64,000 nucleotides of DNA from Pseudomonas citronellolis (lineage in GTDB: Bacteria > Pseudomonadota > Gammaproteobacteria > Pseudomonadales > Pseudomonadaceae). The notes under the pieces are model-generated. The model did not search any database and was not told the origin of the DNA. It saw only the letters and a program-made list of their open reading frames with translations. This document shows, in pieces, positions 1 through 7,901 of this stretch. Numbering within the stretch: the stretch's first letter is position 1; every line of letters starts with the position of its first letter. Both the position numbers and the translations under genes were made by a program. Location: contig NZ_FOLS01000011.1 in the NCBI RefSeq assembly GCF_900112375.1, positions 1 through 64,000 of the forward strand. Reading direction: 5' to 3'.

Positions 1-386
1 ACTTTCGCCTTGGCGGTCAGGCCCAGGCTGCTGAACTCGTCCACCGCGCTGCCGTCGCTCTCCAGCGGGAAGATGGTGCCGGGCTGGCGGTCGATGCCGC
101 TCTTGCCGGACTTGCCGCCGCCGTCCAGGCGCAGGCCGAGCAGGCCCAGGGCGTCGACGCCGAAGCCGACGGTGCCTTCGGTGAAGCCGGAGGCGTAGTT
201 GAGCATGAAGCCCTGGCCCCATTCTTCCTGCTTGCTGGGCGAGGCGGGGCCGTTGCGGTTGTCGGTGTTGATGTAGAAGTTGCGCAGGCCGAGGCTGGCC
301 TTGCTGTCTTCGATGAATCCGCCGGCGCTGGCCTGCTGGGCGAGGACGCCCGCGGCGATCGCCAGGGCGAGGGTGGATCGCTTCAT
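1..386 (-). CDS. OprD-family outer membrane porin, N-terminal part
   Basis: The gene runs leftward off the window, so only about 128 N-terminal residues are visible. They begin with a signal peptide (MKRSTLALAIAAGVLAQQASA) followed by GGFIEDSKASLGLRNFYINTDNR, which is the typical first beta-strand of OprD/OccD/OccK porins. These proteins form substrate-selective channels for amino acids or aromatic acids in the outer membrane. The ATG at 386 is preferred over the ATG at 392 because AAGGAG lies 7 nt upstream of it. The substrate cannot be told from this fragment. Confidence 0.88.
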   Translation of the reverse strand, partial: MKRSTLALAIAAGVLAQQASAGGFIEDSKASLGLRNFYINTDNRNGPASPSKQEEWGQGFMLNYASGFTEGTVGFGVDALGLLGLRLDGGGKSGKSGIDRQPGTIFPLESDGSAVDEFSSLGLTAKAK

Positions 387-473
387 TGTCATGCTCCTTG
401 GTCCGTTCTTTTTCTATGTATGTGGCCGGGGTGGCGCCGTCCGCGCCGGCCAAGGTAGCCGCGGCTGATGTCC

Positions 474-501
474 ATCGCTATATGTTTTTGTATATAGCGA
501 T
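474..501. promoter_or_regulatory. 10-bp inverted repeat upstream of the porin gene
   Basis: ATCGCTATAT and ATATAGCGAT form a perfect inverted repeat separated by 8 nt. It sits about 90 bp upstream of the porin start in an AT-rich patch of otherwise GC-rich DNA. The size and symmetry fit an operator for a dimeric regulator. No T-run follows, so a terminator is unlikely. The regulator is unknown. Confidence 0.45.
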
Positions 502-634
502 AGGCGCAAGACGCGATTGCCGTGACGATGACGCGGTCAGGCAAAGGCTAGGGTCGGTCGCTGGACGCGGTGCATGAGGCCAAATTCTGACTTTCCAGTC
601 AATGGCCGCGATGCCGCACCTTGGCGGCGGAGCG

Positions 635-1339
635 CTAGGCGACCGCCACCAGGCTCAGCAGGCGTCCGTCGAACAGCGCGTACTGCGCCTCCAGCTCGCG
701 GCCGTGGTGCCATTCCGCGGACAGGTCGCAGAGCAGGCGCAGGCGCGCGCGGCCTTCGGCGTCCCAGGCCAGCAGTTCGGCATCCTCGAAGTAGAAGCGC
801 CGGCCCACCAGAGGGTAGAGGGCCTTGAACAGGCTTTCCTTGAGCGAGAAGGTCAGGGTCACGCCCAGGCCGACCTGCTCCGGCGCCAGGCGTTCGCGCT
901 CGGCGGGGGTGAGGATTTCCTCCAGCAGGCGGCTGGCGCGGGCGTCGTCCAGCAGCGTCTCGACGTCCAGGCCGAGGCTGCGCCAGGCGTCGCGGCGGGC
1001 CACCACGGCGGCGGCCCAGTCGTCGCCATGGGTGATGGAGCCGACCAGCCCGCCCGGCCAGATCGGCGCGCGGTCCGGCGCCAGGCCCGGCGTCTGCGGC
1101 AGGCCGGTCAGGCGCTGGATGCCGGCGCGGGCGCACAGGCGCCCGGCGAGGAATTCGGCGCGGCGCTTGGCCACCGCGCGGCCGATGTTCGGCGGCAGGT
1201 CCACGCCGTGGCGGCCGAAGGCCTGGGCGTCGAGCTTCTGCGGCTGGAAGCGGCAGCTGTGGAGCAGGGCGCCGGGCAGCGCCTGGGGCAGCGGCCAGTG
1301 CGCCTGGGGCGGGGTGAGGAAGTCGTCGGTGTCGGGCAT
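635..1339 (-). CDS. pcpS: 4'-phosphopantetheinyl transferase, PcpS type
   Basis: This 234-residue protein moves the phosphopantetheine arm of coenzyme A onto a serine of acyl- and peptidyl-carrier proteins, activating fatty acid and siderophore synthesis. The EntD/Sfp-type signatures are visible: RRAEFLAGR near residues 59-67, SITH at 101-104, GLDVE at 123-127 with the magnesium-binding acidic residues, and FSLKESLFKALYP at 164-176. In P. aeruginosa the single enzyme PcpS serves both primary and secondary metabolism. The gene is monocistronic here, divergent from the candidate RNA to its right. The start is the ATG at 1339, directly before PDTDDFLTPPQ. Confidence 0.9.
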   Translation of the reverse strand: MPDTDDFLTPPQAHWPLPQALPGALLHSCRFQPQKLDAQAFGRHGVDLPPNIGRAVAKRRAEFLAGRLCARAGIQRLTGLPQTPGLAPDRAPIWPGGLVGSITHGDDWAAAVVARRDAWRSLGLDVETLLDDARASRLLEEILTPAERERLAPEQVGLGVTLTFSLKESLFKALYPLVGRRFYFEDAELLAWDAEGRARLRLLCDLSAEWHHGRELEAQYALFDGRLLSLVAVA

Positions 1340-1469
1340 GGCGGGGATTCTGCCCGGCCGCCGGACGCGGTGCCAGTGGATTCGTGTGGCGAGTGACCGC
1401 CCAGTCGCGTCCGGGCGGTCACGCGGCGTTTACATTCGCTTGCAAAGGCTTACCGAAGCGCTACGGATC

Positions 1470-1603
1470 GGCGGCCGGGGAATTTGCCACACTGCGCCTC
1501 GCGTTCCTTTGCCGGAACGCAGGTGAGGTTGTTGTCGGAGCCGCGCGCTCCGGCCTTTTCACAGATCGTGGCGGGAGCCCCTTTTCGGGCTCCCGTTTTT
1601 TTT
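1470..1603 (+). ncRNA. candidate small RNA with three hairpins and an intrinsic terminator
   Basis: The pcpS-hydrolase gap has no reading frame but holds three stem-loops in a row on the plus strand. They are GCGTTCC/GGAACGC (1501-1507/1514-1520), CGGAGC/GCTCCG (1536-1541/1547-1552), and a 9-bp stem CGGGAGCCC/GGGCTCCCG (1572-1580/1587-1595) followed by eight Ts. Flanking genes both run leftward, so this terminator does not belong to either of them. The 5' end is a guess; no strong promoter is visible. A terminator without its own gene is the alternative. Confidence 0.42.
1572..1603 (+). terminator. Rho-independent terminator
   Basis: A 9-bp GC-rich stem with a 6-nt loop (CTTTTC) is followed by eight Ts on the plus strand. 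It ends the candidate RNA at 1470-1603. Confidence 0.8.
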
Positions 1604-1663
1604 GCCCGGCCAAACGCCAACACCCCCGTAGGATGGGTTGAGCGAAGCGATACCCATCGCCCT

Positions 1664-2458
1664 TCAGTCGGCCTTCTGCTGGAAGATGTCCTTGAGGAAG
1701 GCCTGCAGGTCGGCCCAGGACTTCTGGTCGGCGGTCTTGTCGTAGCCCACGTCCAGGCCGTGGCCCTTGTGCTTGTCGGCGTCGGGGTTGGTGAAGCTGT
1801 GCTTGGCGTTGGGCTGGACGACGAACCTGTAGTCCACTTTGGCGGCGTCCATCTCCTGCTTGAAGGCGGCCACGCTGTCGGCCGGCACCAGGGTGTCGGC
1901 GCCGCCGTGCTCGACCAGCACCTTGGCGCTGACCGCGCCCGGCTGCGCCGGGGTGGCGGTGGCCAGCACCCCGTGGAAGCTGGCCACGCCCAGCAGCGGC
2001 AGGCCCTGGCGGGCCATGTCCAGCACCACCTTGCCGCCGAAGCAGTAGCCGATGGCGGCGATCTTCGCCGGGTCGGTCTGCGGCTGTTTCTTCAGCAGGT
2101 CCAGGCCGGCCTGGAAGCGCGCCTTGGCGGCGTCGGCATTCTTCAATGCTTCCTGCATGAAGGCCTGGGCCTGCTCGGGGTGCTCGGTGGCCTTGCCCTC
2201 GCCGTACATGTCGATGGACAGCGCCGCGTAGCCCAGCGCGGCGAGGTCGCGGGCGCGGCGCTTGGCGTAGTCGTTCAGGCCCCACCATTCGTGGACCACG
2301 ATGATCCCCGGGCGGATGCCGGCCTGGGCGTCGTCGTAGGCGAAGTAGCCGACCAGCTTGGTGCCGTCGGTGGCCTGGTAGGGGATTTCCTGGGTCTTGA
2401 CCTCCGCCTGGGCGGCGAAGCCCAGGCCGAGCAGCAGCAGGGTGGCGAGCAGGCGCAT
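1664..2458 (-). CDS. secreted dienelactone hydrolase family protein
   Basis: This 264-residue alpha/beta hydrolase has a signal peptide (MRLLATLLLLGLGFAAQA), so it probably acts in the periplasm. The dienelactone hydrolase triad is visible: the cysteine in GYCFGGK, the aspartate in EHGGADTLVP, and the histidine in NAKHSFT. The segment VVHEWWGLNDY is also typical of the family. The cytoplasmic relatives open dienelactones in chlorocatechol breakdown; secreted versions have no settled substrate. The ATG at 2458 is chosen because GGAG precedes it and it starts the signal peptide. Its order next to pcpS matches PA1165-PA1166 of P. aeruginosa. Confidence 0.82.
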   Translation of the reverse strand: MRLLATLLLLGLGFAAQAEVKTQEIPYQATDGTKLVGYFAYDDAQAGIRPGIIVVHEWWGLNDYAKRRARDLAALGYAALSIDMYGEGKATEHPEQAQAFMQEALKNADAAKARFQAGLDLLKKQPQTDPAKIAAIGYCFGGKVVLDMARQGLPLLGVASFHGVLATATPAQPGAVSAKVLVEHGGADTLVPADSVAAFKQEMDAAKVDYRFVVQPNAKHSFTNPDADKHKGHGLDVGYDKTADQKSWADLQAFLKDIFQQKAD

Positions 2459-2617
2459 GGGCGTTTTCTCCAGAGGGTGGACTGAAAAAGATAGCCGGTT
2501 GTGCGGCGGCGGTCGGATTTCCCCCGCGCAACCGCTCAAGCCCGCGGCATGGCGTGAAAGCCGCGGCGCCATCGGCTACCCTTGCCGGGCCAGTCAGCCG
2601 TGCGGGACCCACAACGG

Positions 2618-3289
2618 ATGTTCGACCTCAGTACCTGGAACCTCACCCTTCCCGAAGGCCGCCCGGCCAGGACCATTTCCACCCCGGCGCTGCAGCGCGA
2701 CTACCAGAGCCCGTATTTCCACCGCAGCGCCGACGGCGTGGAGTTCTGGGTGCCGGTGAACGGCAGCCACACGCGCAACAGCGAGTTCCCGCGCACCGAA
2801 CTGCGCGAGACGCGCAGCGACGGCTCGCCCTACACCTGGCGCTATCCCAACGTCGACAGCCTGCTGCGCGCCACCCTGCACGTGGACGCGGTGCCCTCCA
2901 TGCGGCGCATGGTGATCGGCCAGATCCACAGCGATGGCGCCGGCAGCGGCGATGCCGCGCCGCTGCTGAAGCTGGTCTACCAGCTGCGCCTGGACCAGGG
3001 CCGGGTGCTGGCGCAGATCCGCGAGCGCCCGGGCGACGCCACCGCCATCACCTACACGGTGCTGGACGGCATCCCCCTGGGGCGCAGCTTCGACTACCGC
3101 ATCGGCGTGTCGCGCTCGGGCGTGCTGAGCATCGAGGTCAACGACCAGCGCCTGGTCCGCCAACTCGACCCGCAGTGGGCGCGCCAGGGCCTGTACTTCA
3201 AGGCGGGGCTGTACCTGCAGGATAATCGCGGCCCCGCCAGCGAAGGCGGGCGGGCGACCTTCAGCGCCCTGTCGATCATGCACCGTTGA
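2618..3289 (+). CDS. PL7-family alginate lyase
   Basis: This 223-residue protein carries the three conserved polysaccharide lyase family 7 regions: RTELRE (in SEFPRTELRE), QIH (in VIGQIHSD), and YFKAGLYLQD near the C-terminus. The QIH histidine and the YxKAGxYxQ tyrosine are catalytic in the family. It should cleave alginate by beta-elimination. No signal peptide is visible, which suggests cytoplasmic action on imported oligomers or non-classical release. The ATG at 2618 gives the usual family length; a TTG 36 bp upstream would add an implausible leader. The transglycosylase gene follows with only 11 nt between stop and start. Confidence 0.85.
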   Translation: MFDLSTWNLTLPEGRPARTISTPALQRDYQSPYFHRSADGVEFWVPVNGSHTRNSEFPRTELRETRSDGSPYTWRYPNVDSLLRATLHVDAVPSMRRMVIGQIHSDGAGSGDAAPLLKLVYQLRLDQGRVLAQIRERPGDATAITYTVLDGIPLGRSFDYRIGVSRSGVLSIEVNDQRLVRQLDPQWARQGLYFKAGLYLQDNRGPASEGGRATFSALSIMHR

Positions 3290-3300
3290 GGAACTGCCCC

Positions 3301-4500
3301 ATGCTGCCTTCCCGAATCCTCCCGGCCCTGCTGCTCGCCGCCGGCCTGTCCCAGGCCCCGGGCGCCGTGGCCGACGAGTTCTCCGCCTGCCTCGCGCGCC
3401 TGCAGCCGCAGGCCGCCGCCAAGGGCGTGAGCGCCGCGGCCTACCAGCGCTACACCGGCGGCCTTGCGGCCGACCTCAGCGTGCTCGACCTGCTCAACGC
3501 CCAGCCGGAATTCGTCACCCCGCTGTGGGACTACCTGGCCGGGCTGGTGGACGAACAGCGCGTCGCCGACGGCAAGGCCATGCTGGCGCAGCATGCCGAG
3601 CTGTTCGAGCGCGTCGCCCGCCAGTACCGGGTGGACAAGTACACGGTGGCGGCAGTGTGGGGCGTGGAGAGCGACTTCGGCCGCATCACCGGCAAGCGCC
3701 CGCTGCTGGTCTCGCTGGGCACGCTGTCGTGCTACGGGCGGCGCCAGGCGTTCTTCCAGGGCGAGTTCTTCGCCACCCTCAAGCTGCTGCAGCAGGGCGA
3801 CCTGCGCGATCCGGCCATCACCGGCTCCTGGGCCGGCGCCTTCGGCCAGACGCAGTTCATGCCCAGCACCTACGCGCGCATCGCCGAGGACTTCGACGGC
3901 GACGGCCACCGCGACCTGGTGGGCAGCGTGCCCGATGCCCTGGCCTCCACCGCCAACTACCTGCGCAAGGCCGGCTGGGTGCCGGGCGCGGCCTGGGGCT
4001 ACGAGGTGAAGCTGCCGGCGAACTTCGCCGAGTCCCAGGCCGGGCGCACCAAGCGGCGCACGGTGGCAGACTGGCAGGCCCTGGGCGTGAAGCGCATCGA
4101 CGGCGGGCCGCTGCCGGCCGGCGACGCCCGCGCCGCCATCCTGCTGCCCACCGGCAAGGCCGGCCCGGCCTTCCTGGTGCTGCGCAACTACGACGCGATC
4201 TATTCGTACAACGCGGCGGAAAGCTACGCGCTGGCCATCGCCCTGCTGTCCGACCGCCTGCGCGGCGAGCCGGGCCTGCGCACCCCCTGGCCGACCGACG
4301 ACCCCGGCCTGAGCCGCGCCCAGCGCAAGGAGTTGCAGCGACTGCTGCTGGCCCGCGGCCACGCCATCGGCGAGCCGGACGGGCTGATCGGCGACAACAC
4401 CCGCCGCGCCATCCAGGCCGAGCAGCAGCGCCTGGGCCTGCAGCCGGCCGATGGCCGCGCCGGGCAGAAGATCCTCAAGGCCCTGCAGGCCGCGCATTGA
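3301..4500 (+). CDS. MltB-family lytic murein transglycosylase with peptidoglycan-binding domain
   Basis: This 399-residue exported enzyme should cleave the MurNAc-GlcNAc bond of peptidoglycan, giving 1,6-anhydro ends. A signal peptide is followed by the SLT_2 domain (about residues 25-325). It includes the catalytic glutamate in GVESDFGR and the motif GAFGQTQFMPSTY. A PG_binding_1 domain occupies the last 60 residues (RKELQRLLLARGHAIGEPDGLIGDNTRRAIQ). The ATG at 3301 has GAGGAA 8 nt upstream. The domain order matches soluble SltB-type enzymes of Pseudomonas, and position suggests SltB2 (PA1171), which is an inference from order only. Confidence 0.87.
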   Translation: MLPSRILPALLLAAGLSQAPGAVADEFSACLARLQPQAAAKGVSAAAYQRYTGGLAADLSVLDLLNAQPEFVTPLWDYLAGLVDEQRVADGKAMLAQHAELFERVARQYRVDKYTVAAVWGVESDFGRITGKRPLLVSLGTLSCYGRRQAFFQGEFFATLKLLQQGDLRDPAITGSWAGAFGQTQFMPSTYARIAEDFDGDGHRDLVGSVPDALASTANYLRKAGWVPGAAWGYEVKLPANFAESQAGRTKRRTVADWQALGVKRIDGGPLPAGDARAAILLPTGKAGPAFLVLRNYDAIYSYNAAESYALAIALLSDRLRGEPGLRTPWPTDDPGLSRAQRKELQRLLLARGHAIGEPDGLIGDNTRRAIQAEQQRLGLQPADGRAGQKILKALQAAH

Positions 4501-4503
4501 ACC

Positions 4504-4777
4504 GTAGGGCGTATAACCGTTCGCGGTTATCCGCCGATACACCGAGGCCACAGCCAACGCCCAGGTCAACCCCGGAGCCGCCGGGCACCGAGGCCAAACG
4601 GCGGATAACGCCGAACGTTATCCGCCCTACGCCAGGCCCGACCTTGACGTAGGGCGTATAACCGTTCGCGGTTATACGCCGATACACCGAGGCCACAGCC
4701 AACGCCCAGGTCAACCCCGGAGCCGCCGGGAACCAAGGTCAAACGACGGATAACGCCATAGGCGTCATGCGTCCTAC
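4504..4777. repeat. two copies of a long inverted-repeat element (GTAGGGCGTATAACCG family)
   Basis: Two near-identical elements lie in tandem at 4504-4630 and 4649-4777. Each starts with GTAGGGCGTATAACCG and ends with the reverse complement-like TTATCCGCCCTAC; the end of the second copy has diverged. Inner sequence (ACCGAGGCCACAGCCAACG) is shared. A third copy is at 30755-30912. They contain no credible gene and look like REP/MITE-type intergenic elements. Confidence 0.8.
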
Positions 4778-4782
4778 TTTCC

Positions 4783-4821
4783 GTTCAGGCCAGGTTCAGC
4801 GGCGCGTCAGGTAGCGTTCAG
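4783..4821 (+). promoter_or_regulatory. four-fold PhoP box upstream of oprH-phoPQ
   Basis: The hexamer GTTCAG occurs at 4783, 4794 and 4816, with the variant CGTCAG at 4805. All four are spaced exactly 11 bp apart, so they lie on one face of the helix. PhoP boxes are two hexamers with a 5-bp gap, placed about one helical turn upstream of the -10 element; here a possible -10 (TTAACC) starts at 4832. This supports autoregulation of oprH-phoP-phoQ by PhoP. Binding itself is inferred. Confidence 0.72.
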
Positions 4822-4882
4822 TGGCCGCCCCTTAACCTGCACTCCGTCAACCACTTACCCACATCCTTGACGGAGAAACACC

Positions 4883-5488
4883 ATGAACCTGCTGCACAAG
4901 CTCACCCTCGCCACCGCCATCCTCGGCGCCTCCGCAGGCATCGCTCAGGCTTCGGAAAACTTCGCCGGCCTGACCTGGGGCGAAACCAGCAACAACATCC
5001 AGAAATCCCACGCGCTGAACCGCAACCTCAACGACCCGAAACTCGACAGCGTGATCAACAACAGCAGCACCTGGGGCGTGCGCGCCGGCCAGCAGAACGA
5101 CACCGGCCGCTACTACGCCACCTACGAGAACACTTCCGACACCCACCGCGGCCTGAAGCTGCGCCAGCAGAACCTGCTCGGCAGCTACGACGCCTTCCTG
5201 CCGCTGAACGACCAGGGCACCAAGGTCTTCGGCGGCGGCACCCTCGGCCTGACCAAGCTGGAGCAGGACTCCCGCGGCTACAGCCGTGACAGCGACATCG
5301 GCTACGCCATCGGCGCCCAGGCCGGTATCCTCCAGGACATCGGCCGGAACGCCTCGCTGGAAGGCGGCTATCGTTACCTGCGTACCAATGCCAGCACGGA
5401 GATGAGCCCGCACGGCGGCGACAAGGTCGGCTCGCTGGACCTGCACAGCAGCGCGCAGCTCTACCTGGGCGCCAACTACCGGTTCTGA
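4883..5488 (+). CDS. oprH: outer membrane protein OprH
   Basis: This 201-residue protein is the small eight-stranded beta-barrel OprH, which binds lipopolysaccharide and stabilises the outer membrane when divalent cations are scarce. A signal peptide ends at AQA. Diagnostic segments match P. aeruginosa OprH very closely: NFAGLTWGETSNNIQKS, KLRQQNLLGSYDAFLPL, EGGYRYLRTNASTEM, and the terminal LYLGANYRF with C-terminal phenylalanine. GGAG lies upstream of the ATG. phoP follows after 51 bp, which is the normal operon order. Confidence 0.96.
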   Translation: MNLLHKLTLATAILGASAGIAQASENFAGLTWGETSNNIQKSHALNRNLNDPKLDSVINNSSTWGVRAGQQNDTGRYYATYENTSDTHRGLKLRQQNLLGSYDAFLPLNDQGTKVFGGGTLGLTKLEQDSRGYSRDSDIGYAIGAQAGILQDIGRNASLEGGYRYLRTNASTEMSPHGGDKVGSLDLHSSAQLYLGANYRF

Positions 5489-5539
5489 CTGGCAGGGGGC
5501 CGGGCCCGCAGCCCGGCCTCCGCATAAGGAGGAAGTTCC

Positions 5540-6217
5540 ATGAAACTACTGGTGGTGGAAGATGAGGCGCTGCTGCGCCATCACCTGTACACCCGCCTCG
5601 GCGAACAGGGCCACGTGGTCGACGCCGTGGGCAACGCCGAAGAGGCCCTGTACCGGGCCCACGAATACCATCACGACCTGGCGATCATCGACCTCGGCCT
5701 GCCGGGCATGAGCGGCCTGGACCTGATCCGCGAGTTCCGCAGCCAGGGCAAGGCCTTCCCGATCCTCATCCTCACCGCCCGCGGCAACTGGCAGGACAAG
5801 GTCGAAGGCCTGGCCGCCGGCGCCGACGACTACGTGGTCAAGCCGTTCCAGTTCGAGGAGCTGGAAGCGCGCCTGAACGCCCTGCTGCGCCGCTCCAGCG
5901 GCTTCGTCCAGGCCACCATCGAGGCCGGCCCGCTGCTGCTCGACCTGAACCGCAAGCAGGCCACGGTGGCCGGCGAGACCCTGGGCCTGACCGCCTTCGA
6001 GTACCGCATCCTCGAATACCTCATGCGCCACCACCAGCAGGTGGTGAGCAAGGAGCGGCTGATCGAGCAGCTCTACCCGGACGACGACGAGCGCGACCCC
6101 AACGTCATCGAGGTGCTGGTCGGCCGCCTGCGGCGCAAGCTGGAGAGCCACGAGGGCTTCCGCCCGATCGACACCGTGCGCGGCCAGGGCTACCTGTTCA
6201 CCGAGCGTTGCCGCTGA
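5540..6217 (+). CDS. phoP: response regulator PhoP
   Basis: This 225-residue OmpR-class regulator is the DNA-binding partner of PhoQ and responds to low magnesium and cationic peptides. The receiver domain has the acidic pair near residues 7-9, the phosphorylated aspartate D51 (in AIIDLGLPG), the switch threonine in LTARG, and the lysine in VVKPF. The C-terminal winged helix covers about residues 125-223 (GLTAFEYRILEYLM, VIEVLVGRLRRKLE). AAGGAGG precedes the ATG. Its TGA overlaps the phoQ ATG by one base (TGATG), so the two are translationally coupled. Confidence 0.96.
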   Translation: MKLLVVEDEALLRHHLYTRLGEQGHVVDAVGNAEEALYRAHEYHHDLAIIDLGLPGMSGLDLIREFRSQGKAFPILILTARGNWQDKVEGLAAGADDYVVKPFQFEELEARLNALLRRSSGFVQATIEAGPLLLDLNRKQATVAGETLGLTAFEYRILEYLMRHHQQVVSKERLIEQLYPDDDERDPNVIEVLVGRLRRKLESHEGFRPIDTVRGQGYLFTERCR

Positions 6218-7557
6218 TGCGCTCGCTGCGCCTGCGCCTGATGCTGGGGGCTGCGGCCCTGGCGATCCTGTTCATGCTGGCCCTGCTGCCGGCGTTGCAG
6301 CGGGCGTTCAGCATCGCCCTGGTGAACGCCATCCAGCAGCGCCTGGCCTCGGACGTCGCCACCCTGGTGTCGTCCGCGCGCATCGACGGCGACCGCCTGA
6401 ACATGCCCGAGCACCTGGCGGTGGAGGACTTCAACCTGCCGGAGTCCAAGCTGCTGGGCTACATCTACGACCGCGAGGGGCGGATGGTCTGGCGCTCCAC
6501 CTCGACCCAGGACGAGAGCGTGCAGTACGTGCCGCTCTACGACGGCGAGCCCGACGTGTTCACCCGCGCTCGCGACGACCACGGCAACGAATTCTTCGTC
6601 TACGACGTGGAGATCGACCTGGTGGGCGGCAAGCAGGCCGCCTACAGCATCGTCACCATGCAGCCGGTGAGCGCCTTTCGCGAGCTGGTGCACGGCTTCC
6701 GCGAGCAGTTGTACATCTGGCTCGGCGGCGCGCTGCTGCTGTTGCTCGGGCTGCTCTGGCTCGGCCTGGGCTGGGGCTTCCGCTCCATGCGCGGAATACG
6801 CGAGGAGCTGGACCAGATCGAGGCTGGCGAGCGCGAACGCCTGAGCGACGAACACCCCAGCGAGATGCTGCGCCTGACCGACTCGCTGAACCGCCTGCTG
6901 GACGGCGAGCGCAGCCAGCGCGAGCGTTACCGCAACTCCCTGGCGGACCTCGCGCACAGCCTGAAGACGCCGCTGGCGGTGCTGCAGGGGGTGAGCGAAA
7001 ACCTCGCCGACGAGCCGCGCAACCGCGAGCAGGTGCAGGTGCTGCAGAGCCAGATCGAGCGCATGAGCCAGCAGATCGGCTACCAGTTGCAGCGCGCCAG
7101 CCTGCGCAAGAGCGGCCTGGTGCGCCACCGCGTGCAGCTCGGCCCGCTGCTGGACACCCTGGCCGGCGCGCTGGACAAGGTCTACCGCGACAAGCGGGTG
7201 ATCCTCGAACGCGACTTCCCCGAGCACCTGAGCCTGCCGCTGGAGCAGGGCGCGCTGCTGGAACTGCTCGGCAACCTGCTGGAGAATGCCTACCGCCTGT
7301 GCCTGGCCCGCGTGCGCATCAGCGCCCGCCAGCAGGACGGCGGCTACGAACTGCGGGTGGAAGACGACGGCCCGGGCATCCCCCCGGACCAGCGCCAGCG
7401 CATCCTCCAGCGCGGCGAACGGCTGGACACCCAGCACCCGGGGCAGGGCATAGGTACGGCGGTGGTGATGGACATCCTCGACAGCTACGGCGGCAGCCTG
7501 GCGCTGGATGACTCCGAGCTGGGCGGCGCCTGTTTCCGCATCCGTTTGCCGGGGTAG
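6217..7557 (+). CDS. phoQ: sensor histidine kinase PhoQ
   Basis: This 446-residue inner-membrane kinase senses low magnesium and cationic peptides and phosphorylates PhoP. It has a first membrane segment at about residues 8-28, an acidic periplasmic sensor domain, and a second membrane segment (LYIWLGGALLLLLGLLWLGLGWGF). A HAMP-like stretch follows. The histidine box is SLADLAHSLKTPLAVLQG (His near 247), and the kinase boxes are N (LLGNLLENAYRL) and G (VEDDGPGIPPDQR, GQGIGTAVV). The ATG overlapping the phoP stop is the start; a TTG nine bases upstream was set aside. Confidence 0.95.
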   Translation: MRSLRLRLMLGAAALAILFMLALLPALQRAFSIALVNAIQQRLASDVATLVSSARIDGDRLNMPEHLAVEDFNLPESKLLGYIYDREGRMVWRSTSTQDESVQYVPLYDGEPDVFTRARDDHGNEFFVYDVEIDLVGGKQAAYSIVTMQPVSAFRELVHGFREQLYIWLGGALLLLLGLLWLGLGWGFRSMRGIREELDQIEAGERERLSDEHPSEMLRLTDSLNRLLDGERSQRERYRNSLADLAHSLKTPLAVLQGVSENLADEPRNREQVQVLQSQIERMSQQIGYQLQRASLRKSGLVRHRVQLGPLLDTLAGALDKVYRDKRVILERDFPEHLSLPLEQGALLELLGNLLENAYRLCLARVRISARQQDGGYELRVEDDGPGIPPDQRQRILQRGERLDTQHPGQGIGTAVVMDILDSYGGSLALDDSELGGACFRIRLPG

Positions 7558-7596
7558 GTGCGTCGGAGCGCTCCTACGAGAAGCCGTGCCTGCCCG

Positions 7597-7893
7597 TACC
7601 GTAGGAGCGGATCTTATCCGCGAACCGCGCCTGGACCTCCGGCTATCGCGGACAAGGTCCGCTCCGGGGGAGGAATACCGTGTTTCCCGGCAACCTGTAG
7701 GAGCGGGCCCTGCCCGCGAAATCGCGCGCAGGGCGCGCTCCTACATGGGAATGGTGTGGGTGGGGCGGCGTAGGAGCGGATCTCATCCGCGAATCGCGCC
7801 TGGACCTCCGGCTATCGCGGACAAGGTCCGCTCCGGGGGCAGGAAAAACGCTGTCGTAGGATGGCGTTGAGCGCAGCGATACCCATCGCCCGC
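7597..7893. repeat. cluster of four REP-like elements
   Basis: The 344-bp gap between phoQ and the AraC gene holds no credible gene. It is made of GTAGGAGCGGATC-type elements at 7601-7665 and 7770-7834, a GTAGGAGCGGGCC-type palindrome at 7697-7744, and a half GTAGGATGGCGTTGAGC element at 7856-7890. Copies of all three types recur elsewhere in the window. Confidence 0.8.
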
Positions 7894-7901
7894 AAAGCCC
7901 G

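Noticed and set aside
2582..2617. TTG start for the alginate lyase
   Set aside because: It would add 12 residues without a ribosome site or signal peptide; the ATG at 2618 gives the normal length.
7597..7893. CRISPR-like array from repeated GTAGGAGC units
   Set aside because: Units vary in length and orientation, spacers are not uniform, and no cas genes are present. These are REP-like elements.
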